A program made the translations under genes and the position numbers. From contig CM055613.1 in NCBI GenBank assembly GCA_029379385.1, forward strand, positions 17,998,001 to 18,062,000: 64,000 nt of DNA, read 5' to 3'. Below the pieces are notes generated by a model, which was not told the DNA's origin, did no database searches, and saw only the letters and a program-made list of their open reading frames with translations. Positions 47,721-60,640 of the stretch are shown here, piece by piece (within the stretch, counting starts at the first letter, position 1; the number at the start of each line of letters is the position of its first letter). This DNA is from Quillaja saponaria (taxonomy: Eukaryota; Streptophyta; Magnoliopsida; Fabales; Quillajaceae).

Positions 47721-49390
47721 ATTGTTATATTAAAATAATTAGATTAATTTATAATTTTAATCCCTATAAAACAAGAAATTTCTGAATATGATTGGTTTTG
47801 AATATTAAAACAAGATAATTTATAACATGTTCATGAAAGGTAAAGGTTTTTTTTATCATTATCGCAAAATTAATAAAATAAAATAATCGTATCCAAAAAA
47901 TAATTTTCTTATTAATCATTAATGGTGTACCAATTAAGATTAACATTTAAGTTATTAAAGATTAACTTACTTATTTTTTTATTTACAACTAGACATAATT
48001 AAGCTTAACATTTCTCTCCTTAATATATTTTCCATGGTATTATCTCCATGTATTGCTTAACCCTCATATCTTTTACCTCATACCTAAATACACCCTAAAT
48101 TGCAAATGTTTTGAACAAAACTAGATTATGTATCATGTTGCTTATTGAGTTTTGTTTTCTTTATTATGATGACCTATAAATTTGACAGAGAAGAAGTTGA
48201 TGGAGAATTTATCCGACCTTGAGGTCTCCAATTTAGGTTGACGTGGTTAGCAATCTAATGAAGTTTATTTAAGTCCTCGAGAGGTTGGACTAAATACCAA
48301 CAAAAGTGGATTGACAGATTTTGGTGTGAGCTCCCAAATCCTTTCGAAGATTGTTAGTGAGAGCTAAGATATGAGTCATAAGCATAATATGTGTGATGAG
48401 TATTAATTGGATTTTTTTTTTCCTACCTTTCTTTCCTTGATGATGTGAATATTTATAGTTATGCTAACCCAATGAGTTTGTACCAAGTGTCATTCTCTGA
48501 ACAGTCCTTCTGGGCTAAGTGAGAACATATGTGTCAAGCAGAAATTGGTTGATACATATATGTATTAACATAACCCTCTTCCCCCTCCCTCCCCCCCCCC
48601 CTTCTTAAAAAAAGGGGGCTTGTCAAGTAGAAATAAGCTTGTCTAGGGGATCTTGCCATTATACCTGTGGTTTGAAAGAACATTCTACTCTTTTTCAGTG
48701 CCAAGAAACTCCTACCATCGTTTTGTGTTTCCACCATTATATTAATGCTCTGGTGAACATTACTCTAGTTAGGTTTGGATATTTTGTATTATAAGACAAG
48801 ATGCTTTATGAGGGTCTGTTGAAGGTTGACATGTAGGAAAAATGTATAGGGCACCTCATTCTAGATAGAGATAGGATGGCCTATATTAGACCCTCTAACT
48901 AATTACAATTTCTACTTGTGTTAAAATTCTTGGAGAAACTCTACTAAATTTTCAGATTGAACATCAATAGTTCAGAGAAGAGAAATAACATCTTTTTGTA
49001 AGTTCTCTTATTGCTTTCCTTTAGGTATGACTTCTCAAACTTAGCACTTAAATTTTAAGTCATGTCTAATATCCCCTAAGCCCATCTCCCTCACCTTGGC
49101 AATCTCGAAAGTGTGAAGATTAGTTAGCAAGTACCTCTAGTTCAAGAATCTCTCTTATCATAAGGGGATCAGGCATTGGGAAGGGGCCATAAGGCTTCTT
49201 CTTGGGGACATCCCTCATGGGCAGACTTATGTTAAAGTGGACGAGGATGAGGATGAGGATGAGGAATGAAGAAGAAGAGGTAGAATAGAGCGTTAACAAG
49301 GAAGCCTTCTTATTAAGGTTTTCTCCTAACATATGGGAGAAAATACTAGAGGAGTTCTCAGTGTTGAGAATGTCATTTCAATGGAGAAAC
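47721..49390. other. Repeat-derived sequence, no gene
   Basis: 48170-48560 resembles LTR or leader sequence. A C-rich tract lies at 48574-48601, with a 5-base G-run at 48614-48618. A GA-rich low-complexity patch (gaggatgaggatgaggat) lies at 49241-49280. A 70-codon minus-strand frame at 49120-49332 arises from that patch. Confidence 0.35.
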
Positions 49391-49399
49391 TATTTGTTC

Positions 49400-49780
49400 T
49401 GAGCAGAATATACTTTGAGCCTTTATGTGCCAAGGTGTACACTTAAACTGGGTTTGGTAATTGCCCTTACAATTCTCATCCCAACACGTTCTGTCTGTAT
49501 GAAGAACATATACGAGTTGGCATGCTGATACCACTTGAATTTGTTTGTTTTTCGGTTGCTAAGCACCTATAAGATTTGTCTTGCTTAGGCCACTCCTAAT
49601 AGGATGAGGTTTTAATGCCTTTCTTAGTCATTTTCTTTGACTATTTTCCAAACTTACACTCCATAAAGAACTCTACATAGGGTGGATATATTTTTTTAGT
49701 CCGAAGTGAGATGTATCAAGGTCATCCCGATAACAACAAGAATGTGAAATAGTTAAGGGGAGAGGAGAAGAAAATGATTT
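49400..49780 (+). pseudogene. Possible gypsy-type transposon protein fragment (Transposase_28-like)
   Basis: In shifting frames on the plus strand: Y-E-E-H-I-R-V-G-M-L-I-P-L-E-F-V, then L-M-P-F-L-V-I-F, then G-Y-I-F-L-V-R-S and D-N-N-K-N-V-K. The pattern 'YEE...G...P...F', then a hydrophobic 'W..L..F' block, then 'F....' and 'NKNWK' is that of the 'putative gypsy type transposon' domain. The match is short and interrupted, so the call is tentative. Confidence 0.35.
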
Positions 49781-50149
49781 TATTAATGAATTTACTTATC
49801 TACAACATAAAAGGATGGAGACTTTAAATTGAGCGTATACTCAGAAGGAGCTCCAAATGTTAAATCTTCATATTTTCAAAAACTATTTTGTAATCAATCA
49901 AAAAAGAAAGATTTTATGATTAAATAACAGATTAATCTAAAATGTTTAATTAATTCTAAAATTTGTCATGAGTTTTGATTAATTACAAATTGATTTTTGT
50001 ATTATGTTTGGATTGCATGTACACATGAAAATCACACTCTTTTACCTTTCTTGGAGATGTTCAATATGTCATCCTTCAACTAGCTTTTTATTCAAAGCCA
50101 AATGACATAGTTTCAATTAAAGTTCACATCCAACTGAGAGATGAACATC

Positions 50150-50960
50150 TTTCTAACTGAAAATTGAATGTTCTAGATGTTACAAAGTTTTGCAGCTGAA
50201 TGACTAAACACAACATTTCATTAAAGTTAATCAACAACTATCAATAGATATTAACTGAAAAGTTGACGATAAAGAGTTGTTAACTGAATAGATGAACTTT
50301 CAAGAGTTGTTAACTGAATAGTTGAACATTAAAGAGCTATAAACTAAAGAGTTGAACTTTCAAGAGCTGTTTGTTCCAAACGCAATATTTTATTAAACAA
50401 AAAGCTACAATTGCTTCCCCAAGACAAGAGCTGGACTGAACATACCAAAATGCATTATTTCATTAATTTCAAATGCTAAGTTATAAGAGTTATTAACTGA
50501 GAGCTTATCTTTCCTAAAGAGTTGAATAAAAGAGAGTTGAAGCATTTTTGAAGAGCTGAAAACATGAGAGGTGAACATTTCTGAATAGCTGTAAACAAAA
50601 TAGAAGAACATTTTTGAAGAGCTGAAGACAAAAGAGCTGATCTTTAAGAGTTATTCCAATAGCTAATCTTTCAGAGTCGTTATTCCTAATGTTCTTCTAT
50701 GCATATGAAGCCAAAATCTCTATATTTATTTAGCACATCAGCATTTAAGGTAGCTCACTATCCATTGCACAGAATGAAGAACACAACTCTCTCAGGTTAT
50801 GAATTCACTCAATAACCATTTATGAAAAGCTAGTAACTTAGATCTAAACATTTCTGAAGAAATGAAGACAAAATAGTAGAGCATTTCTGAAGAGCTGAAG
50901 ATAAAAAAAGAGTTGATCTTTCAGAGCTGTTATTCCTAATGCTCTTATAAAGATATAAAT
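50150..50960. repeat. Minisatellite-like repeats of 'gaagagctgaagacaaaaga' type
   Basis: Variants of 'agagttgttaactgaatag', 'gttgaactttcaagagctg' and 'catttctgaagagctgaaga' recur every 25-40 bases. A longer doubled segment links 50640-50790 and 50910-51030 ('tcagagctgttattcctaat' followed by 'aaatctatatat'). Confidence 0.65.
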
Positions 50961-50999
50961 CCAAAATCTATATATCTACTTGGCATATCAGTACTAAGG

Positions 51000-51720
51000 T
51001 GAGGCACTATCCTTTGCACAAAATGAAGAACACACCTCTCCATTGAAGCTACCATATGTCCTCAAGGACCACCTTTTGGGACAATGGACATCTTCAAATG
51101 CTTTAGTATAAAAAGTCTCCAAGCTAATGACAAATACGAAGAATTGCATACATCAAGCAAAAGAGCCAAATTTTAAGAGAATCTTTTTGAACTCAAATTC
51201 TAGAATTCCCAAGCTTAAACCTTTGATAGAATTCTTTGTCAATTTCGTATTTTGAGATCAGCTTGCTACTTATCTTTATCCTACTACTCTAATTTGAATC
51301 AATCTCTATATTGAGATAAAACTTTCATATTCTTTTAAGACCTTTTCTACTAAAAAACTTGTAATTCCTTGGGGTTTGAAGAAAATAGTGATATGAAGAG
51401 TTTGCAAGACCTAGTTGTGTGTCGTTGCTAGTTGATCCTGCAAAAGGGCAATTGTAAAGGAAGCTTATCCATACAATAGTTTTGTGCTATTGTGATCTAG
51501 TGGAAATTCAAGTGCTCTTCTTAAGGAAGTGGACATAATATAGGTTATTAGACGAACCACTATAAATCTTTGTCTCTTTACTTATACATTGATTATGCTT
51601 GCATCTTGTTTGAGTTTATAATTTCTAATTATGAGTGTTTGTTAGCAAAAACCTTTTTAAATCAATTTTTAAACTATTCACCCATCCCCTCTCTAGTTTT
51701 CCATTTCAACCTAACACATG
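51000..51720 (+). mobile_element. Copia-type LTR 3' end and leader
   Basis: The run 'aattccttggggtttgaag', 'tgtgtcgttgctagttgatc', 'gtggaaattcaagtgctctt', 'agtggacataatataggtta', 'gacgaaccactataaatctt' and 'actattcacccatcccctct' follows the characteristic order of the 3' part of SIRE/Maximus-like copia LTRs. It lies just upstream of the copia gag-pol relic on the same strand and could be its 5' LTR or that of a different copia element. No primer site is visible. Confidence 0.5.
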
Positions 51721-51779
51721 TAATGCTTGTTGCTCTTAGAAAACGTGCAAATCACTTAAGTCTAATGGTAGGGTAAGTA

Positions 51780-54300
51780 AGGATTCCAAAACCAACGGAA
51801 AAAGGTTGTTAAGGTGCTTGTCACCTTTATGACTAAGGATGGGCATAGGAAGAGGAATTGCAAGAACCATCTTGCTAACCTTATAGACAAACTAATTAAG
51901 GGTGCGTCCTACTCCTTGATTATTGAAGTTAAGATGATAGTTAACATTACTTCTTTGGTATTAGATACCAAAGGTGCCTTACATATTTGTAATAATATGC
52001 AAGGGCATAAAAAAGAAGTAAAAGTCTAAGCAAATTAAAGGTTAACCTACATGTAGGAAATGGATTCAAGTTTGTTACATTAGCCATAGGTGCCTATTGC
52101 TTAGAGCCATCATCCCAGAACATTCTTGAATTAAACAAATGTTATTATGAGCTAATGGTAGATAGAAATCTTGTTTTGAATTTCAAACTAAATGAGGAGA
52201 ACTACGTGATAAACTTCAAGGACAATTGTTGTTCCATTTTTAAGTATTATGAATTTATCCTTGTGGCACTTAAATAATGATTTGTACATTCTTGATGCTG
52301 GAGGTAGTATTTTCAATCATGAAGAACACCAAAAGGATATCTAAGAGTAGGACACATAAATGAGGATATAGTTCATAAGTTATTTTAAGATGGGACTTTT
52401 GGACAATCAGATCTTGAATTCATTCTAACATGTGAAGTTTACCCAATGGGAAAGATGACTAAGTCTCCATTTAATGGAGAAAAATGCCTTTTATAGACTA
52501 GGTCTAGTACACTAGCTGTACATTGAATTTCTAACATATATTGTTTTAGTAGAATTCTCCTGCTTCATTACCTTCACCAATGGTAAGTCAAGGTTTGGCA
52601 AGTATGCTTAGTGAAGTACAAGTATGAATACTCTGAAAAGTTTAAAGAATCCAATATTAAAGTTGGGAAGCAAACAATAAGTATATTAGGGTACTTTTAC
52701 TTTATTAAGTAGGGTGAAAACTCATCCGACAAGTTCACTGGTTATCATAAGGATAATTGATCATATCCTAGTAGATCACTTCAATGACACCATAAGTCAA
52801 TGATGTGTCCAAAGGAGGAAGCACACCTTAGTGGATAAGATGAGGTCCATAATGGGATACACAAACCTATTTACTTCCTTTTTAGGCCTATCCAACTCCT
52901 TACCACAATTCTTTCATTCAACCTTGTTCTATTAAAAGCCTATCATCTAACTATATGAAATATGGAAAGGGTGGAAACTTATTCTTAAATATGTTAGATT
53001 TATAGTTGTAATGAATTTGTCAAGTTGACATCGTAAAGACTTGGAGATAATTCTATAGATTTGGGGATAAACTCAAGGTACTACCAGTGGCAATAAATTC
53101 AATCATAGACAAGGAGTTAACAAAGATAAAATTTTCATGCTTTTTCCTATCCTTAATTTCATTTGGATCATGCTTGTTATGATTTATAATGTATACAAAA
53201 TAAAAAATGGATGTGAAGACCGTTTTTCCTCAATGGGAATATAGAGGAGGATATGTATTTAACACAACTTAAGGGTTTCACATAGCTAGTGTCGAAAGTC
53301 ATAAGGAATGGAAGCTATGAATGTCTATATATGGACATAAGTAAGCATTTCATAGTAAGATCATCAATTTTTGATGAAAGGACTACTGCATTTCAAGAAG
53401 GTTGGTGGAACCACAATAACATTTATAAGTTATATGTGGATGACATAAACTTATTGGGAATGGTGTAGGTATGTTATAATCAATTAAAAGTTTGGTTCTT
53501 TAAAAAACTTCTCCATGATGAATTTGGGAGAAGAATCCTTCATCTCAAGGATTAAGATCTATAGGGATAGACCAAAAAATGATGCTTGGCTTATCCAAAT
53601 CCTTGTACTTAAATAGACAATGTGCTAAAATGGTTGAATATACTAGATTCCAAGTGAGGCAATGAATGATGCTCCATGGAATCTGTCAAAGGAAAAGTTC
53701 CCGAAAAGTCGAGGTGGCAAAGAATGTGATGAGATCTATTATGCATTAGAAATAGGATCCATCATGTGTAGTATATACATGACTTGATATTACTCGTGAA
53801 CTAAATGTTACTGATAGATATCAGTCCAACCTAATGATGGTCATTGGTTAAAAGTCAAGAACATCATAGAGTACTTCAGAAGCATAAAATATGTGTTCTT
53901 GATCTATAAAGGAAAAATGAGATTTGAAACTAGAAGGCTAAGTTGTCTCTAGTCTCTAGTCTCAATCTTGTAACAATGGCTATAAGTCAAACTTTGGTTA
54001 ATGCTCACCTTGAATGGTGAAAGCAGTGCGTTGGAAAGTTTCCAGCATGAGATCATTATGAGTTCGACCAAAAAGGATGAATTCTTAGATTCATTTATAA
54101 CTGCATATGAAAACAAGGTTCCAGTTGAACTAGTCATATTTTCTGACATTATCAATCTAGTTCTGACTGTGATAACAATGCAGCCCTTTATGCATGCCGA
54201 GGAACTAAGGTCTTATCAAAGATCCAAACATATCATAAGGCAATTTCACATGACCTATGTTGGGTGATGCATGTAATAATGGAAAGAGTTTCATTAGAAG
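51780..54300 (+). pseudogene. Ty1/copia gag-pol relic
   Basis: Reading the plus strand across stops and shifts gives the standard copia order. A gag zinc-knuckle remnant T-K-D-G-H-R-K-R-N-C is at 51832-51861. The protease region reads S-L-V-L-D-T-K-G-A-L-H-I-C-N-N near 51950. The GAG-pre-integrase part reads R-V-G-H-I-N-E-D-I-V-H-K-L-F and G-K-M-T-K-S-P-F near 52345-52470. Reverse transcriptase remains include L-Y-V-D-D-I near 53430 and S-R-I-K-I-Y-R-D-R-P near 53545. Then come A-L-E-I-G-S-I-M-C-S near 53745 and L-K-V-K-N-I-I-E-Y-F-R near 53850, and finally the RNase H part with R-S-Y-Q-R-S-K-H-I-I-R-Q-F-H near 54207. The last is inside an 88-codon open frame at 54001-54267. The integrase catalytic region is too decayed to read. 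It is nonfunctional. Confidence 0.88.
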
Positions 54301-54390
54301 ATAACTAACTAGGTCTTATACCCTAACTGCTAGTTTTGGTAACATGCTTATGTAATTAGTATTGGATAGTGCGGGGATTGACTATAATTT

Positions 54391-54404
54391 GTGCATGTGG
54401 GAGA
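54391..54404 (+). promoter_or_regulatory. Polypurine tract of the copia element
   Basis: Sequence gtgcatgtgggaga just upstream of the copia 3' LTR start (TGTTAGG), with the intervening insertion removed. This is the usual copia 3' polypurine tract position. Confidence 0.75.
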
Positions 54405-54409
54405 TTGTT

Positions 54410-57304
54410 TGTCTAGATCCAAATCGGAGCTATGACCAGCAAATGGATCAAGGTGAATATAGACCCACCATGACCTAAACAAGCTAACAAAAGTTCTTAA
54501 GAATGAAAAAAAAAATTGCAGTAGTCTGTCTAGAATTCGAACGATTAAAAGATTATTAACATGATAGAATAACATCATAGTACGCAAATGATCATCCATG
54601 ACCGAAAGCACAAATTTAAATAGAAGCAAATCCCATAATAAGGCTACAATGGAGTCTACACTATAGATACAATCATCTTGAATACAATAAGTCTCAATAC
54701 AAGTTAAACCTAAGCCGAAACAAAGGTTGGGCATGCCAAAAAGAGAAACTATAGGTAGATACTTTCCCCAACATAAGGCTCCAAAATCCAAGATCTCAGT
54801 TATCTGAAAACAAAAACATCAAACTAGCAAGAGTGAGTCACAAAAACTCCATGAGTAGCTAGTACGTAATATAGCAGGCAAGGAAACAAGCCAAAGAACA
54901 AATGTTTTATCAATAATCAATTTACACTAAGATACAATGACACATTTGAAAGCATAAGCAATAAACTATTATCAATAACTATTTGGTGAAAGAGTTATAA
55001 CGGAAATCTTAAAACAATATAAATAAACCATTCGACACAACCATTTTACAAAAAGCTCCTATAGGCATTATACTTTGTTAGAACTATCAAACTAAAGTAC
55101 CCATATAGTACAATGAGTCAGCACCAAACCCCCACTAGATAGGGTGTCAAATCCATCAATTCTAATACATACCGTTAAATCCATAGGTTGCAACGAGTCA
55201 ATGCCAAACCCCCTCTAAACTAGGTACGTATGTTAGTCCACACACCAGGTCAGGGCATCCCTTCCTAACTAGATACAATATCCGAAATACTATGTGCATA
55301 TAGGCTAACTATACCTTGTTACCTAAGGTGTTCTGAAAAATATCATTTCATAAAGGAATCCAAAATAAAAATAGAATACTTGAATAACAAAGTAATGCCA
55401 AAATGAAAACTAAGAAAATCAATTGAAGCATTTCCAACATCATTATCGAAATGACAACTTTTCGATATTTACTTTCCAAATCAATAAGTCCATCACATCT
55501 AAAGTCAAATATAGTTATACACCAATAGTCTAAATAATATAAATCGAGTTTCTTTTCAAGTGGCAATATTGATTTCAAATCTATTCAAATCATATGTCCA
55601 ATTCACTTATCAAATAAGAGAGGATGAAATGTTAAAGTGCTTGTCGCCGATGACTATGTTCAAGAATATAAAGTAACTAATAATGATATTCATGTATGCA
55701 TAAGTGAATCAAAATATATTTTTAAAATGTTCGATGGTTCAAATGCACTTTCAAAATTATTTACGTAAAAACTAGTTTGAAAAAATTGAAGATCATATGT
55801 CAAGTTTAAGTTAAACATGTTTATATACGAAATAGTTTCCGAATTGAATAGAATGATGCATGTGGTTAGTACAATGAAAATACATTAGTAATTATCCACT
55901 CACAATACAAGAGAAGCTTCTAAGAATGCCATGAATCTAAAGTCACCCAACAGAAGGTGTGGGAGTATCCAACGAGCCTATACCAGTAGCAAACAAGATT
56001 CCAAAATAATTAATAAGAGCCAACAAGAGTTTTAGGAACTAAGTGACGTAACCAATAGAATATAAATAATGAGTTCCCCACAAAATCCAAATTCAAAGTT
56101 ACCCCCAAATAGTGCATTCTAACCCACAAGCAAACATCCAAAACCAACAAATTTCCAAAGTGACTAAAACATGCTAAATTAACCTTAGTGATCTCAAAAT
56201 GACATAACAATTGAAATACATTGGTACCTTGGTAACAATGAAATCTTTAGTTTAATTATTAACAAAGAAAATAATAAGTCCATGAAAATACTTAGCCTAA
56301 ATAAAATAAATTTTCAATTAACAACCATTTCCATTTTAATTATTTAACAGTATCCTTACATAATTTATTTCTTTGCCAAAAATAAAATATAAAGAGAAAT
56401 CTATCACTTTACCCATACGTCAAGTATAACTAAGTTATTTAAGGAAAGTAAGTTTTATAAGAAATAAGTCAATAGAAATTAAGAATTCATAAACCGCCTT
56501 TTTTTCACAAATAAATTTCTTAACTAATAGTTACATTGTATACACAAAAGATATTAAAACCCAAAGAAACATAATATTCTCCAAATCAAAGTATGGACTA
56601 CAAAATATAAGGTATATGAGCATTGATTTGAATATTGTAAGATTGGGTCTAAGATTACAGGGAAATAACAACAACACTTACACAATTTTGGTGAGATCAA
56701 GGTCCTAACTTCTCAAACTACCATAGAAAACTAAAGAAAGATAAGAAAGAAAAAAAAATATAGATATGGAAGAAAATGAAGCTCAAGAGCATGGTTATAT
56801 AAATGGGAAGAACTTACCCGCATGGCTAATTCAAGACATTGGCCATGTGAACCCATTAAACTTCAAGCTAGTCATGTGATTTGGTGAAGTCAAAGTGGGT
56901 TTTGGTGGAGCTTTGATGCATTAGAAAAGGGCGAGGAAGCAAATGAGAAAGGAGGCTCGGTGGTAGAAAAAGAAAATAAAGAAAGGAAACTGTATTGGGT
57001 TTGCAAGGGATAAGACAAGAGATAAGACAAAAGGTGTATTTTTATATTTTTATATTATAATATTATAGAAGTGACTAATATTTTAAAATATATTTGCAAC
57101 ATTAAGAGAACAGTAATAATTTTGTTCTTTTTGTCCTTTAACATAAATAAAAAGTAATTTAATAAAATAATACTTATTCTGTCAAAAACACTGTCACTGC
57201 ACATGTCAAATAAATATAAAAGACATTTCGAATATTGAATATAAATATCTCTTCTTCTTTTTTTGACTTAAAATATCACTATATCAAAATATTAAGATTT
57301 TCTG

Positions 57305-57341
<37 letters not shown>

Positions 57342-57460
57342 AAACTAAAATTACGTGAGCTCACTAGAAGTCTTAAGAGGGCAAATTTGTTGTTCTACCA
57401 AAAGACCCACCAAGACAAATTTTTTATTTTCTTTTATTGCCAAGAGTAGCGGGTGTCACA
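54410..57460. mobile_element. 3051-base TG..CA insertion with TTGTT target duplication
   Basis: Starts TGTCTAGATCC, ends GGGTGTCACA, and is flanked by TTGTT at 54405-54409 and 57461-57465, as expected for an LTR-retroelement integration. On the opposite strand it begins TGTGACACCC, a frequent start for plant gypsy-type LTRs, so a long solo LTR on the minus strand is the favoured reading; a short non-autonomous element is possible. No readable protein. About 900 bases (54780-55690) recur inverted at 60640-61544. It contains an (ATT)n microsatellite at 57305-57345. Confidence 0.75.
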
Positions 57461-57461
57461 T

Positions 57462-57700
57462 TGTTAGGCTTACGCCCTGAAATCCAATGACAATAGTATC
57501 AAACTTTCTTCATTCTTAGTTTGTTATTTTAATTTGTGAATTGTAATTGTAATTAGGTAGCCCATCAAATGGCTAAGAAAAACCTTGTTAAGTCTTTTTG
57601 ATGTAGGAATCCTTCTAATTTGCAGCCTTTGCTTAGGGATATTCTGTAAAAACTAGCTATCGTTTTCTTTATCAATAATACTCTTTGATTAAGGAAAAAG
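57462..57700 (+). mobile_element. Copia 3' LTR start, fragment
   Basis: TGTTAGGCTTACGCCCTGAA directly follows the copia polypurine tract once the 3051-base insertion is removed, so it is the beginning of that element's 3' LTR. The wording resembles known copia LTR starts. The end is not defined. Confidence 0.6.
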
Positions 57701-58112
57701 TTTACAAAAATGTTACCATAAACTAGAATGAAGTTCAAGATACGACAATATTTTCATAAATTACCTTCACCGGGAGATGAGATATGTAACTCACATTATA
57801 AAATTTTATTAGATAAACTAATGAAGAAAACATTTTAGGAAATCATATAAATTATACAAGAAAACAATCCAGAAAATATATGTCAGACCTTACAGAAATA
57901 TTGATTCAAAAAGAAAATAAAACAATTGATTTTTCAGAATTTTCTTCTCAAACTAAAATTTTTGTAAGGTTTGACATATGTTTTCAAATTGTTTTTCATT
58001 TCCCCAATAATATAGTATTTTTCATACTCCACTAGGCTCTTCAATGAGTTCTCTTCACACTTCAGACATATTTTTTCACTTTTTGAATAAATTCTTTAAG
58101 GTTGGACTGGGT
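57701..58112. other. AT-rich sequence without a gene
   Basis: No coding or repeat feature recognised. Possibly the remainder of the copia LTR. Confidence 0.3.
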
Positions 58113-60640
58113 CACTATACCAAAAGTGATCTACAGCAACGACTACCTTGCAACACTTAAAAAGTGTTGATTCAAATAGACTATTGCAATAAAAATAAAC
58201 TGTTGTCTAAAAATTATACTATTACAACGAATTTATTGCTACATCTGTATAATTGTTGCGATAACTATGATATTACAATGCTGAAATTATAAAACTCCAA
58301 CAACAATTTTATACAACAGTTATGTAACCGTTATCCAATATAATAAATGGCAACACTTAGTTTTAGTGTTGTTTTTTCTTTTTTTAATAGTAATGGTTTG
58401 ATTTATATGTTGCCTGAGATTTATTTAAAATAATTATAAAAAAAAAACAACGTTGCCTAATCTAAATTTGTTTTAGCACCCATATACGCTCTTGAATTCA
58501 CTTTTTCTATTTTCTTCTTCTTCTTTCCCTTTCACACAACATGTACACCCCCAGCCGCTTAAAATCCTTAAGCCTGGCCATGAGTACACTACCACCACCA
58601 ATTGATGGTTCTTGCTAATAGAGAATTTGTGATTCCAGCCCTCACAAGTTGAACCTAAATCAACCCATTACCCAGCTTTGCTTATTCTCCTTCAACATGC
58701 ACCAGAAAACCTAACTATTTAAATGCTTGGGATGTTGTTCAGATTAAAGAGCTCTCCCTCTACTGCCACCTCAAACCTTTTTATTTGGTTTTAGGATAAG
58801 GTATGTTAATTTTGAATGTTTGTACTCCCATTGATTTTTTCTGATTAAAACATACATGCTCCACTTATCAACTATATATTGATTCACCTGCAGATTTCCC
58901 TTCAACAGTAGGCTAAGATCTTTCAGCTAGTCCATCTGATTTCCTCTTAGTTTCGTCCCAATGATTTAAGGTATGGACTTGGTTCATGTTTAAAATCCAA
59001 TCCTTTTTTTTTTCTTCCTATTATATAGAAGATTTGGTATGCGTTTCAATACTTTTTGGTTTCTTGCCAAAATCTCATTGAGTGGTGTTGTACATGTCAA
59101 TAGAATTCATGGCCTATCCTTCGGTCAATAATACTGACCTGTGGACTAAAGACATGCAGTTTTGTACTTGTGCATGTGGTATGCTAAGTTAATGCTTTGG
59201 TTCTAAATTAAAACCTGGTCAGCGTGTTTTGTTGTAAGGATTAATTGGTACAAGTGACTATTAAATTTGATATGCTTATGTGAGTGCATTAAAGTCCTAT
59301 CTTTGTAAGTGATATTTGAGCTTATAAGGTTTATAGGACAAACATTTGGGCACTTGTGTCTTGTCATAAATCACACCAAAATGTAGTAAATCCAATTTAA
59401 CCCAACCAAACTCAACAGAAGTCCTCCTAGAAACAACACTTAAGCCATTTTGACCTATAAGCTACAACCAATAGATGCTAGCACAGCTGCCCATATAAGC
59501 AATGTGAAAGAACAAGGTTTATACTCAAGCCTATAACTAAGCACGCCGAAACAAATCGAGATTGAACTTGTAAAAATATTTAAAAGAGGCTAATAACTCC
59601 AATTTCAATAACTCATGCTCATCAATGGAAATAAGTAGGAAGATGTCTTTATTTACAAGCACAATTAATATATTTCTTTCTCAGGATATATGAAGCAGCA
59701 ATAGAATATTAGAATGCATGACAAACTTATCCTTACCAGTAGTTATGGAACCGTCCAAACATCTTCATACTAGTTAATAATCAAACGCCAAAGAATAAAT
59801 TGGATGTTAAATTAATACCTATAGCCATATGGATTTATTAAGGGAAAGTAGTAGGGTCTAAGAGCCTGGCATGAATGGTTATCAATATCTTACGAGATCA
59901 GTTGAAATTTCTTACAACCTTCAGGGAAATATTAAAAACTCATCTCTGGCCTTGTCTCATATGAACTGCAGATTACACTACAGGACAGAAAACCTTGCAT
60001 TAGATTTGTCTGCACCATGTGGCATTCAGAGTGCAGACTTAATCCAACAGTGCATTCTACCAGAAAAAAGTTACCTTTGACTTTGTAAGTTTCGGTGTCT
60101 GGGAATTTCAGCAATAGCATTCAATTCTTAGATTCTGTCGAATTTATTTTATCTAGGATAATAGTAAAAGAGACAAAGTTATATAATGAAAAATTATCAC
60201 TATTAGGATTAAAGCTGTATTGAAAAAATTGGAGATATCAATACATGCTCTCTGCGGACAAGAGAATACAATGATCACAAGATAGGTACCCATTACGGAC
60301 AAGAGAATACAATGATCACAAGATAGGTATGACTTAAATGATAATATACCATATGAATAGAAATTCCTCTGTCCTGATTATTCATTGTAATCTAATTCAT
60401 GTTTTGGTTTCCTACAGTATAAGTTTCTTGTTTTGGCTCCTTCATGACGAAATTGTCTTGTTGATGTTTACATTTATCTGCTGAGGTATTTGATCATAAC
60501 CTTGCTTGTTTTAACTTATAATTAGAGTGCTTTTATTAAATCCTATAAAATTTATTTTATAGATTTCAATTGCTATATATGTATTTGCTTGATAAGTATA
60601 ACTTCTTGTTTGTTTCCTTTTATTTTCTTTTATGCTATTT
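58113..60640 (+). mobile_element. CACTA-like terminus followed by non-coding interior
   Basis: Begins CACTATACCAAAAGTGATC and continues with repeated 'gcaacgactaccttgcaaca', 'aactgttgtctaaaaa' and 'acaacagttatgtaaccgtt' words up to about 58440, matching the terminus plus subterminal repeats of another plant CACTA family. 58490-58800 reads like a leader exon (pyrimidine-rich, then 'aggataaggtatgtt' intron-like). No transposase domain is seen before the inverted LTR copy at 60640. A 69-codon frame at 59871-60080 is unrecognised. Confidence 0.45.
60255..60329. repeat. Perfect direct repeat, 34-base unit, 41-base period
   Basis: 'cggacaagagaatacaatga' and the following 14 bases occur at 60255-60288 and again at 60296-60329. 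Confidence 0.9.

Noticed and set aside
54348..54791. 147-codon minus-strand frame
   Set aside because: It crosses the insertion junction at 54410, so it joins copia and insert sequence by chance; no motif is seen.
55348..55578. 76-codon frame, and its counterpart at 60776-61003 in the inverted copy
   Set aside because: The two copies do not keep the same frame over their length, which argues against coding.
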